Assembly (NCBI RefSeq): GCF_000204055.1
Contig: NW_006768788.1
Coordinates: 318,146 to 382,145, forward strand
Source: Melampsora larici-populina 98AG31
Lineage: Eukaryota > Basidiomycota > Pucciniomycetes > Pucciniales > Melampsoraceae
Direction of reading: 5' to 3'
DNA: 64,000 bases
Shown: in pieces, positions 1 through 10,600 of the stretch
Layout of the letters: every line of letters starts with the position of its first letter
Numbering within the stretch: position 1 is the stretch's first letter
Made by a program: the position numbers and the translations under genes
The notes under the pieces: generated by a model
The model's input: only the letters and a program-made list of their open reading frames with translations
Told to the model about the DNA's origin: nothing
Databases searched by the model: none

Positions 1-894
1 ATATAAAAACATGCAAGAATCCCGCATTAGTACCTTTGGATTCTGTTTGCCTGTGCTCCACCCCATATGATTATCAGCTTTCTTTTGTTAATTTTCAACT
101 GTGATTTGTTCCATTGATTTTTGTATGTAGCACATTCTTTGTTTCTGTTTGAGTCTTTTATTTAGTAGTGCTTTTTGTAAGAGTTCAAATATTCATAAGG
201 ATTTTGGTAAAAGCTTTGTCAGCAGTTGTGGAAACCCCTCTTGTGTCCCAATGCTGTGTGTTCTGAGGTTCACACTTTTCCCTTGTCTTGAGACATTTTG
301 ACATGTTGTTTGCTTATATGTGGTTTTCTCCAAAAGATTATCTTTGCCTCTGCATTGTTCTACAACCTACTTGTCATTCTTCTCAGTTTGCTTTGTTATC
401 CTTCTTAGTTTCCTTTCAAAATTTGTCTTTCCCTCACCACGTGGACTGCTTTTGAGCTGTTTTCCCTTCAATTTTTTTTGTGATTTTGAAAGTTTCACTA
501 CAAAAGTCATAGTTCTTGCTTGTGTCTTGCTTAGTTTTCTTTGCCATATAAACTGGTCATGTTCTACTGAATCTGGAGTATATTTTACCTTGTCCAATTT
601 TCTTCTACCCACAAACCATTGAGCATTCAAACGTTGACCAAACTCACCATCAATTATACAAGAAATCAGCCCTGCATTATTGCTTATTCTGTAGGATTTT
701 TTTTCACTTCCTGCATCAGTCCAGCTGTCTTTTGCAGTGTGATCTCCCTCAGCTTTTTCTACGCTTCCATCTTGCCCAGGTCGTTAAAAAGTGTTCAAAA
801 GATACCTAAAAATATGCTTTATTCTGTGTTAAGTTGTGTCAATTGCAGTGAAAACCATAACTAATTAGGTTTTGTTATAGCTGCTAAGTTATAA
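1..894. other. AT-rich non-coding spacer
   Basis: Only short ORFs of low-complexity composition (Phe/Ser/Leu-rich, from T-rich DNA) occur here. No recognisable protein, RNA gene or terminal repeat was seen. It ends at the TAA target duplication of the MITE starting at 895. Confidence 0.5.
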
Positions 895-1251
895 GAGCAT
901 CCACAGTGGTCAGGCCCCATATTGAGGCCCCAAATCGACCAAACCCAATTTTAGTGGGGCCCTAAACCACTTGGGATGCAGTGGTGTGGGCTCCAAGTTG
1001 GTACAGAGCATGGGTTACACATACTCTGAGGCATAGTATGGGTGTGTTTACACATGTGAAGTATGGGGTTTGGCAAGTGCGGCAATTTGGGGCTCGCCGC
1101 TATTGTTGTCAAATCTGACAAATGAGGGTTAAAATTTGGAGTCGGCCTGAAATATATTTAGCAATAGGGCCCTCCATTGCAGCAAAAATCCAGGGCCCTA
1201 TTGCTATATTTTGCAATAGCCCCAATTTGGGGGTTGCCACTGTGGATTCTC
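895..1251. mobile_element. MITE, PIF/Harbinger-like (TAA target duplication)
   Basis: A 357-bp non-coding element has imperfect terminal inverted repeats GAGCATCCACAGTGG and CCACTGTGGATTCTC, flanked on both sides by TAA. A 3-bp TWA duplication with GGGCATCCACAGC-type ends is typical of PIF/Harbinger-derived MITEs. A relative with the same end motif lies at 42217-42603. It has no coding capacity. Confidence 0.75.
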
Positions 1252-1538
1252 TAAAACATTCAAATGGTTCAAGTTCAAGTGTATCCCAGTGAAACTGTGG
1301 CAGGAATTCCTGTCTGTTCTCTAGTGTACTTATCTATGTACACTCAAAACAGCATGTAATATGTAATAAAACAACATTTACACCTCATGACTCAGTGTCA
1401 AGAGTCAAAATGTTTATACTACATGACATACTTAACGTGCTTACATGTAATTAAGCGTAACTAGTAATTATAATAACAATTAATAATAAAAGCAGTGGAC
1501 CATTGAAGTGTTATAGACAATTATAACTACACTGATCC

Positions 1539-3075
1539 TGTCAGGGTGGCTATACTAAACTGAGAATTAAAGATCTCAAGAACTTACTCAGTGAGGTCCC
1601 TGACTAGGTATTCCGCTGGTTACGGGGAATAATCAATAGTTCTAACCTAAATGTCAGAAAAAGAACGCACAATATGATTAATTCGTATTGCTTATAAAAA
1701 TTGAATCCTTGAAGGGATTTCACGGGCCTACTGTTAGATTAACAGAAGTAGGATGGTCAATCCTAGACCCGTTTTTCTCTAAAGCTGGGGAGCTTAGAGT
1801 GCCTGGTTATCCTAAGATAACACAGGGATCTTGTCCAACTTTGCGTTGCAAGAACTGAAATGTGACCAAAGAGAATTCACTTACTAAGTAAGCAAAGAAG
1901 TGTTACGTTGGAAAATCCGGATTGATTGAATTAATAGAAGTGGTTTCGAAACTGGGTCGCTGAAAGTTTTTGGCGAAGGAGTAATCAGAAAGCTACTAGT
2001 AAAATAGACAATGAGAATTTTCTTTAGTTAAGCAAGGGGAGAGCAAATACGTTTATTGCACAGTATCTAAAAGCTGAACTGGTGAAGTTAATAACTGATT
2101 CTGGAAGTGGAATAATTTAGGCTTTTTAGAGAGGGGCTACTTTAGTTCTTAGTAAAGGAATCTAAAGATCTACTAAAAGAGAAATATTACTGGACTTCAG
2201 AGGAAAGATATAACTAAAGGTTATTCTAGTTTTAGGTGCTGTGTAATTCGATGCTTTTCTTCTGATTGTGAGTCAGGTATTTTATACCTTTTTGATTTAT
2301 TAGTCGATATTTGCTTTTTAGTCAATTCGGACGGAGATGTTCCTTGCGAGAGTATTAGTATTTGGATCTTCACGTCTATTGCTCCTTTCGATAGAGTAAT
2401 AGTATTAACTACTTTAGTAATCAATCCTTTGGTAAGTCATCTGATTACTTCGATATTTTCTCATCATTACGTACCGTGATCACTGATAGTAATCGTGGAG
2501 TTCTTGGGTTTACGTAACCTGATCCTTGGTAGTTATCGTGAATTTCTTGAGTTGTGTAATGTCGTTTTAAACACTTAGATCATTGATAGTGATCGTGAAG
2601 TTCTTGGTTTTACGTAACCTGATCATTGATAGTTATCGTGAAGTTCTTGGATTGCGTAATGTTGTTCACACGCTTATCCTTCCTCCTACCGAAGTTCCTG
2701 GTTCGCTATCTCAATGGTAGGTATCTTCATTAGTCTTTGCTTGGCTATTACCACTGTTTACGTTATTTCTCTCTTTTACCTAAAAGGCGTGTTCATTTCA
2801 AGACTTCTCTTTTAATGATCTTTCTTATAGTCTTTTTCCTTATTCTTTGGCTCTTATTTCGTCCTGAGAATATGTCTTTAGGTAATATTTATGTGTTCTT
2901 TTCTAGACCTTTGAAACTAGGTCAATTAAGGTGTATTTATTGAATCTTTGATACTAGATTCTTAAGGTGGACATATATATATTTTATGCTTTTCGTGGAT
3001 TATTATATACAATATTATAGGTTCTCTGACTGAAGTCCTTCTGGTGTTTTAGACTTAAACACTCGAGGGCTGACA
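1539..3075 (-). mobile_element. Solo LTR, 1537 bp, nested in an older LTR
   Basis: Read on the minus strand it begins TGTCAGCCC and ends GGGTGGC-complement/CTGACA style, so the termini are TGTCAG/CTGACA. It is flanked by a perfect 5-bp target duplication GATCC (1534-1538 and 3076-3080). The length, TG...CA ends and 5-bp duplication are those of an LTR retrotransposon. There is no internal region, so it is a solo LTR left by LTR-LTR recombination. An internal tandem repeat lies at 2478-2677. Confidence 0.85.
2478..2677. repeat. Higher-order tandem repeat inside the solo LTR
   Basis: Four related sub-units start GATCAYTGATAGT and are followed by ATCGTGAAGTTCTTGG. They alternate in length (about 43 and 57 bp), giving two copies of a 100-bp dimer. 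The position inside an LTR suggests a duplicated enhancer-like block, which is inference only. Confidence 0.7.
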
Positions 3076-3446
3076 GATCCTTAGAGAGGAGAGTATATAA
3101 ACCTCCCCTCTCTCAGCCTTCAAGCAGACCCCCCAAGCCTTTATCACACAATACTTTTAAAGAACAACTAATTCATATTGAAATATATCATCAATATTCT
3201 TATAAATATAGGAAAGGAGCTCCCTGAAGAAGAGTAAAAGTACAGCTTACATTCTGGATCCTCTACTTAATCAATCTAGATTGCTGACCTCTGACAACCC
3301 CAAGATAGTGACCTTAAGAATAACCTTCATATTGGTGACCTTGAGAAGAACCCCAAGTTGGTGACTTCAAGAAGAACCAGTCTAGTGATATCTACCTCAC
3401 TCTTTACTCTGTTATACAAAGATTAAAGGAAGGTCTTGCATCCAAC

Positions 3447-4342
3447 TGTCAGCCCTGAGCCCTGTGTACAGGACCATGGACTAACATACACACATATAGT
3501 AATATGTCACTTGTCTAAAACCATGATGATTACACCTCATGGGTCAGTATCAAGAGTCACTTAAGCAATAAGAGTAGCTATACCTTAAATAGTAACATAA
3601 AACCTAACCCAAAGAAGAGCAAACCTAAGTGCCAACCATTATTTGGCACCTAGGTCTTGGAATATATAAACCTCTTTTCCTCCCACTTTGGAAGAAGAAC
3701 CAACTTCATATCATTCCACAACACAACTCCACAACTTACCTGATTCTTCACCAAGAATATTGAGTAAAGTGATACTGTTGTAATTTGATTATCATAGTTA
3801 CAGCTGTTTCAACGAAGATTGATTTTTTTTGAAAATCTCGCCAATGTGCAAAACCCGGGTTTTGTCCTGTTTTGTCCCTCACCCGATTTTGTCTCTCCGC
3901 TAATTGGAAGAATACAGAAAAGAATAAACCTGTAAATTGAGTTTTGTCTCTGGTTTTACCCGCTGCGGAGACAACTTTCTCCAACAAAAGTTGTCAACCT
4001 TTCTTGAAACAGCTGTACTTTCTTTGTTCAGGTTATTGTAAAACCTCAAGTGGTGTTCTGAGCTGGTGGGATTAATAGCTTACACAACAAGCTTTAAATT
4101 TACAAAGATCACCTCATGAAGAGTCTAAAGTACCCAGCGGCACATCTGATTCCTCAGAGTATGAAGCACTGCAGGCTTCAGAGTTGTAAGATCAGCCAGA
4201 GATCAGAGCCAGATCCTTAGAAATGAAACTCAGCCATCCCAATGGCAGCAAATCCTCTTTTTAGAGGTCAACTAACTGTAGTTACTAGTCTTACTTCACC
4301 TTTTTAGTGAAGAGTCAGCCCACAAGTTGCTGACCCCTCACA
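3447..4342 (+). mobile_element. Solo LTR, 896 bp, second insertion in the outer LTR
   Basis: It starts TGTCAGCCCTGAG and ends GACCCCTCACA, with a perfect 5-bp target duplication CCAAC (3442-3446 and 4343-4347). A TATA-like AATATATAAACC lies near 3659. Its ends match those of the solo LTR at 39503-40463 (TGTCAGCCCTGAG ... CCCTCACA), so they are the same broad family. There is no internal coding region. Confidence 0.85.
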
Positions 4343-4909
4343 CCAACCTTCATCAATTATAACATTTATTAATTATAATTATAACCTCCTTTTAAGGAGT
4401 CAACTAACTATAGTCTGTCTGGATTTGTCCAAACAGACTGCTGGTTCCCTTTACCTTCTTTCTTTTCCCCCTAGTCTCATTTGTAATTAGTATTTATCTG
4501 CAATAAGATCATATATATTAACAAACATCAACCCATTAGTGAACATAGAGGACTTTTAAAAATTTCACTGCCTTCACACTAAGTATATGTACAATTTCAA
4601 AAGCAGTGTACTGAGGACAAAAGTGTTGAAATTTGATTGTGTTGCCTTGCAGCAATAATATGCAATTTCTACAAGTAAATACCATGGGAAATTACACTAA
4701 AGGCAGAAACTTCAAGAGCCAACAGACAGAAGGTACCTTGGATTCCTTAGTTTTTTTAATGATAGTTTGAAGGGACTCAGAGAGGCAAACAAAGGTTTTC
4801 TTTGGTTCAAGGTCTTTCACAAATAGGTGAAAAAATTTTGTAAGAGGGCCAGTTTTCACCAGCCAAAGAGTAATCCCCTCACAAGTCAAAATCTGCATTG
4901 TATCCCTTA

Positions 4910-5054
4910 GGGCACGTTCACTTAAGGAATTTCTGACCAGAAATCACATTCTGTAATTTTTTTAATGCAAAAATGTAACGTGCCCCACCAAATAGACATT
5001 TTAAATTTTGCAGAATGTGATTTCTCACCAGAATTTGCTTAAGTAAACGCGCCC
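4910..5054. mobile_element. MITE, 145 bp, PIF/Harbinger-like (TTA target duplication)
   Basis: The terminal inverted repeats are GGGCACGTTCACTTAAG and, in reverse complement, GGGCGCGTTTACTTAAG. They continue imperfectly for about 45 bp to ATCACATTCTG, so the element is nearly all inverted repeat. TTA flanks both ends (4907-4909 and 5055-5057). It is non-coding. Confidence 0.75.
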
Positions 5055-5316
5055 TTAAGCATGCAAGAGTCAGTGTGGAATTTTCTTTAGACTTGCAAAT
5101 AGCTAACCTAACAAAGTCCCTCTTGACAAGCAAGTCTGTGAGAGAGGCACTTTGTCAACCTGGAGAGTAAATGCACTTACTCCTTATATGGACAAGCATT
5201 TTTTATTTACACTTTCTTGACACTTGTACAAAAGTTACAAGAAAGACCCTCACATCTCACACTCAAGTTTCAAGAGTGGAAAATATTAGCCAAATTCTTT
5301 TTGAACAAGACATTTA

Positions 5317-5483
5317 GGGGATACAAAGTTAAATCTGGGATTTTTTTCCCAGTTTCCCAGTTTTTGTTTTTGGCTGTGTTTGGTACTTTCCCACGCTCTC
5401 CCAGTTTCCCAGTTTCCGTTTTTGGCTGTATTTTGGAAACTGGGAAACTGGGAAAAGAATCCCAGATTTAACTTTGTATCCCC
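5317..5483. mobile_element. CCCAGTTT-type foldback MITE, copy 1
   Basis: Terminal inverted repeats GGGGATACAAAGTTAAATCT enclose tandem CCCAGTTT octamers on one arm and AAACTGGG on the other, so the arms pair into a long hairpin. TA flanks both ends. The same element occurs at 12504-12626 and 23597-23763. A TA target suggests mobilisation by a Tc1/mariner-superfamily transposase, which is inference. Confidence 0.8.
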
Positions 5484-6362
5484 TAATTGTCAGATTAAAT
5501 TTAGTAATCATTAAAAAGGCTTACATATTTGAAATGTAAACAAGCAGGGTCTAATAAGAAAAAACCCTACCAAGTTAAACCAACCAGGCAGGGCCTAATA
5601 TAAACCCTACCAAGGAGAACGTTCTGTAATGAAACAAGGAACTCAGCCTAGTCAGGACAGAATTTGAGACCTGACTAAGCTAGTCAAAGAACTTTATTGT
5701 GAATAACAAACCTTTAAGCTGTGACAGAACAAGTATAAATAAACTTCTTAGTTGACAGAAATAACAAATTGACATTTTATACTCACACAACAGATTTTAA
5801 ATCACCAAAGCATTAAAACCTTTTTAAAAGTCTTTTATTCAACCACCACCAGCCAAATACTTATGAATTAGAACAAATAGCAAAATCAGCTCCTACCTTC
5901 TATTTTATCTGCTCATTGTGGGTTTGGTTTAAAACATTCTTGATCAATTGTCCAAGCCTTGATCCCAATTTATAGTGTCTGCAAGTTAGTAACAGATCAA
6001 CCCACCAACTTTCCAAACTTTGTCAAATATTATTCATAGACCCAAATATCTGAATAACACAGGGTTCCACTCTAAGCTTTCAGTATACAGTAGAATTACT
6101 ACCCAAAGATAGGAGTAGTTATGTACCTGTCTTCAGAAGACCTTGAATAAATCAATTCTTATTGAGCGAGTACTCTAGGTTAATCTTTCCAAAGGATCTC
6201 TTCCTGTGAAACTAACAGCTTGGCTCAAATTTATTCAACAGCAGTATTGGGATAGCGTGTTGTAACAAAGCTCATAACAACTCCTTTTCCTAAAACGCAA
6301 GCTAAAATTCAACTTCTAGTCTTATAAGGTCTAACCTTTTAGACTCAGGCTGATAGACTCAT
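5484..6362. other. Non-coding spacer
   Basis: No gene was seen. Near 5545-5625 there is a short direct repeat (CAGGGYCTAATA...ACCCTACCAAG twice). The rest is AT-rich with no recognisable feature. Confidence 0.4.
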
Positions 6363-7238
6363 GGGTTATCCACAAAATTTGGTGTGTGGGCAAGGAAATT
6401 TTGGCTGAGGAGTTTTTCACCCTGCCATAATGTATTACCATACAAATAAACAGCCTTCAGACCAGAGATAGATTCTGTGTGCCGCTCAACCTACACATAG
6501 TGCTACTTTGGAATATCTCTCTTGGTTTCAGCAAAACACTATAGAAAGACTTGAAAAATGGGCTTGTGTGTAACATCTCAGCTTGTCCAGTATGAGCTTT
6601 TGACAGGTTGGACAGCTTTCTTGGGTAATTGGTATTTTTTGCAAACTTCAGCCTTCTATTGCTTGGCTATAATTGCATCAAATACGCAGTGAGCCATGTG
6701 AATGTACGGAGGCTGAGCAGGCGCACAGGTCAGGTTGTGGGCGCGCCGCGGCGCGCCTAGGCGTCAAAGAAATCCCCAAAATTGGGGTCGGCGCGCCTTA
6801 CCAAACAACGCACCGGATCTTTGGTGTTCTACGTCCTGTCACCAATATTGGAGACCTGGATCCTTGCTGTGAGCTTTAAAGCCAGCTCTTTTTAGCTTTT
6901 CTCACCTCCAAAAGGTAAGTTTGTGGTGGTAGATGGCTCTAGCAATACAAACGTAGTAAATGACATTGTACAAACACCATTTCCGTTGTCGGCAATTTTT
7001 TTTTTGTAAGAAAACCTAAGAAAACGCGCGGGGCGCGCCAAGTGGCGCCCCGGCGCGAAAAATTACACAAAAACGCGCCTCGGCGCGCCTACAAAATTAA
7101 CAGCGCGCCCCCAACCTGACACGCAGGAGCTTCCTTTGGTCCAAAGACTGTTTGTTTGTAGGGCAAAAAGTTATGGCCGGTTGAAAAACTCCCCAGCCAA
7201 AAGTTTCTTGCTCACACATCAAATTCTGTGGATAACTC
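6363..7238. mobile_element. Long-inverted-repeat (foldback) element with GGCGCGCC-rich core
   Basis: About 130-140 bp at the left (from GGGTTATCCACAAAATTTGG) reappears inverted at the right (GAGTTATCCACAGAATTTGA in reverse complement), including the TTTTGGCTGAGGAGTTTTTCA segment. Inside are a second inverted pair (GGTCAGGTTGTGGGCGCGC against GTCAGGTTGGGGGCGCGC) and at least four GGCGCGCC octamers at 6739-6805 and 7030-7095. No transposase was recognised. The target duplication is unclear. Reading both arms as one element is inference. Confidence 0.6.
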
Positions 7239-7608
7239 ATCAATCCCTCTCTCACAGGCTCGCTCGCCAAGAGGGACTTTGTTGAACGGTTATTGCAAAG
7301 CAAAACACAGGAGCTATGTATGTATATGAGTCTCAGCGTTGGATATGATCCGAGGCACCGGGCTTTACCGGGCTCCGTAAGCCGGTCGGATATTGGCTGT
7401 CCAAAAAATGGACGACCCCGTGCATATCACGAGTCTACGTGAACACCCGAGGCGGGCGGTGATCCGGAGAGGATGGACCGGTGCGAAGTCCTGAAGCAAT
7501 AAAGATGCTGAGCGCATACATTTTGATCAAGTTGAGATTGATCGGTCGATTGCCGTCGAGAATCAGAATAGCCATCATCCTAATACTCAAATCAAATCAA
7601 ATCGATCA
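7239..7608. promoter_or_regulatory. Upstream region of RIC1
   Basis: These 370 bp are moderately GC-rich between the foldback element and the RIC1 start codon. No clear TATA box was found. The foldback element ends about 370 bp from the start codon, so it may lie close to or inside the promoter. Confidence 0.35.
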
Positions 7609-10600
7609 ATGTACTGGCCAACTGGATCAGCTTCAAGAATCTCAATCTCAAGTACTTTCACTTTAGATAAATTAACTCATCCTTCAAGAAATCAAATTGA
7701 CTCTCAAGAACCTCAAGCTGATGAACTACTTGGTATCACATCATGTCCCCCTTTCTCCCTTGCACCAAATGGACTCTTTGCCACTTGGACTCTTGACGAA
7801 CTCACAATCTGGTCCACAAAACCCAAGGCTGTAGTAACTAAACTTAGGCGATCTAAGCAGAATGTTGAAGACTTGGGCAAAACTTGTGAAGTGAAATGGA
7901 AGACAGGGGAGACTCCTATGCTGATCATTCTAGTTAGTTTTCTCTTGTCTCGTAGTGCTCTGAAGGGACTCTATGAACCAACGCTTTAATTCTCTCGGAA
8001 TACAGACGACGAAATCCAACTTGCTTATCTACGATCTCACACCACTTACGCCGTCCTCAAGTACCGTTTACAGCTTACCCCCCAATCTCTCCAACTCATT
8101 CCTGCTCACTGGGCCAGCAGAGAGGGTACCGTTCCCCAAGCTTGTCTTGCGTTATCTGGGTGAATTCTTGCGCCGAACTGAGGATGAACATATCAGTTGG
8201 TTAGTAGAAAGCCATCCAGCCTGGATCATCTTCAACTCATTTGGATGCAGATTTTGCAATCATTATCTAAGAGTTTGATTTCTCATAGCTTCGAACCGAG
8301 TCCCACTCATCTTTTAGTGTGTATAGCACGCCCTAGCTCCCAATTGAGATCGTTACCCTGGCCATCCAGTGTCGATTCGCCCAAGTCACCTTTTAGACAT
8401 GCGACCGATCAACAATCATATCAATCGCAACCATCTAGTACCAGCTATCTTGGTAACTTGGATTGGCTTGTCAATCGCTCAGGTAGGTAGGCAAGCTTGA
8501 AATCCCTCGCGTATCTCAATCTTTCAACCGACAGTCAATCTTTATGCTGACTTTCGATCATCTTCACGTAGTCACTGTGGTCTCGATCACTTATTCTGGT
8601 CCATTGAGCCTCTACATCTTCGTGACATCCGATGGCCGTGCATATCTTGTTCATCGTGTTCACTCTCCTCCGACACCAGGCTGTATAGCAGTCGAACCCA
8701 TTCATTGGGTCGGACGCTGTTTTCATTCGTTGAATAAAGACCACTCCCAATTTGATTCCTCACTTCATTCGACGCCTCCTAACCTCGATGATACCCACAC
8801 ACTAAACCTACCGAAACAAGCGACAGACAATAAGGGTATCGACAGTCCGGCAACTGGCGCATGCGCAATCAATGTAAGGTTCAGCTTGGTAGCTCTTGCG
8901 CTTGATCGGTATGTGCTGCATACATCCTCATCTCATTCGATCATCTCTGTGGCACTTTCAAATTGCTCTGAGGTCTGATGGCGATCTATCTTGATCAAAC
9001 CTTATACCTCGATTGTAGTGGTGTAGTTGCGGTCTACGCTTTGGGCTACTTTACCTCATCTACGACCTATTCACATACACTCAATCTGGCTACAAGCCTC
9101 AACAACCTATGTAGATCTGATACCGGTCCGGTCAATATGTGCTCCTGGTCAGTAAGCTGCCCTTTTCACTGAGAGTCAATTGTAATCGTTTGGTAGGTCC
9201 TAGTCTCTTGAGTCAATTTGTCTGATAAACTTGGTGGGCTCCATACTACACATAGGACATCAGATGGGCACGCCCTCGCTGTTTCATGGAGTAACGGCTT
9301 TTCAGTTTGGTCAGTGTTTGGGCGTCTACAAGCTTGGGGAAACGGCCTACCAACCGACGAAGAAGGCGATACAGTACGTGATAACAAATGGCAGGATGTC
9401 TTCATGGGCTCAGGAACTAGTTTGGTAAGACTCGTTTTCTGGATAGTTTTTCCCTCTATTACAAACTATCATTACCGATCCTGACGTCTTTAGAGTTTGA
9501 AATGACAGTTTTGGGGACCGGGTAATTTCGAACTCTTCCTACTGACAAAGCCTCACTCAGGCACCACTAAATGGACCTGCGATGAACAACTGTTTGTTTT
9601 ACCGTTTGCCAAGAGTGCAGTTACGACTCTACATTCTCCTGTTGGTGGCTTTCTTTCGGATTTGTCTTTGGTCGGGAGTATGACCACCATTCTTAGAGAG
9701 CTCATGCTCATAATCTGATTTGAAGTTGTTTGTCTTGAACAGGACAACACTAAACATGCCTTCCTTCAATTGGATGACCGAGTTTTAGCCTACCGTGGCG
9801 CCGACTCACCTGATATGTCGGTGATCAATCCCGAATCAGATGTATGGCAGCATATCAAGATTCCGTCAGATTACATTAGCACAAACTGGCCTATTGAAAT
9901 GAGTTGCATTTCAGATGATGGTAAACTAGTTGCTGTGGCAGGCAGAAAAGGTCTCACTCATTTTAATTCAGTTTCGGGTAGATGGAAGTTATTCGAGAGA
10001 GAAGAAGAAGAGCAAGCTTTTTGCGTGTCGGGCGGAATGCAATGGATTGGAAATGTCCTGGTGTTTGGATGTAATGAAGGTGGATTGTATTCGGTATGCA
10101 GATTCTATAATCAACCAATTCCAATCACTGATGATCCATAGACTGCGTGTCTGTCGGGAAACTGATTGCTTTCTTCGGCCCCGCTTTCAGATCAGACTGT
10201 TTTCACGTGACAATCCATTGAGCATGTCTTACTGTCTATGTGACCATGCGCTTCCTGCACCGATCGTCTTGCTCTCGATATATGATACCTCCTTACTAGT
10301 CTACACCGGTGATAATACCTTACATCATTTTTTAATCGCAGGTGGTAGTTTGACACCTTGTGGAAGTATTGGTTTTGAGGGTGTTGTGGGTACACCGTCC
10401 AGAGTACGAGGGATGTCATGGTTAATCCCGGATTCGCAACATCGGTTCGGTGATCCATCTAACGATCTAAATCACGCCACCATCATATTTTTGATCGATG
10501 GTAAAGTGGTGCTTTTAAGGCCTGGGAAGTCGGAAGCAGATGAAGTCAAGTATGATTTACAGATCTTGGCGGATCACATCGAATTTTATTGGGCGGGACG

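Larger units (their letters stand above)
1325..4578 (+). repeat. Outer LTR (solo or fragment) split by two nested LTRs
   Basis: If 1539-3075 and 3447-4342 are removed, the remaining pieces (about 1325-1538, 3081-3446, 4348-4578) line up in order with the reverse complement of the solo LTR at 39503-40463. They share the direct-repeat-like CACCTCATGACTCAGTGTCA segment, a GTATATAAACCTCC TATA-like box near 3093, the CTCTCTCAGCCTTCAA segment and the TCCAAACAGACTG segment. The 5' boundary is uncertain because the expected TGTCAGCC start is missing. The 3' end CCTTCACA at 4578 is plausible. No gag or pol coding sequence lies between the pieces. Confidence 0.65.

Noticed and set aside
5317..5483. CRISPR-like array because of repeated CCCAGTTT
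   Set aside because: The octamers are inside a hairpin MITE with TA duplications, there are no spacers of constant length, and the organism is a eukaryote.
7320..7480. Possible tRNA or structured RNA in the GC-richer stretch before RIC1
   Set aside because: No A-box/B-box pair, no cloverleaf pairing and no CCA-compatible acceptor could be drawn. No tRNA or rRNA gene was found elsewhere in the window.
7609..7989. Intron-less reading of the RIC1 start as a 126-aa protein
   Set aside because: A GTTAGT...TACAG intron at 7933-8005 joins it in frame to the TTKSNLLIYDL exon typical of RIC1.
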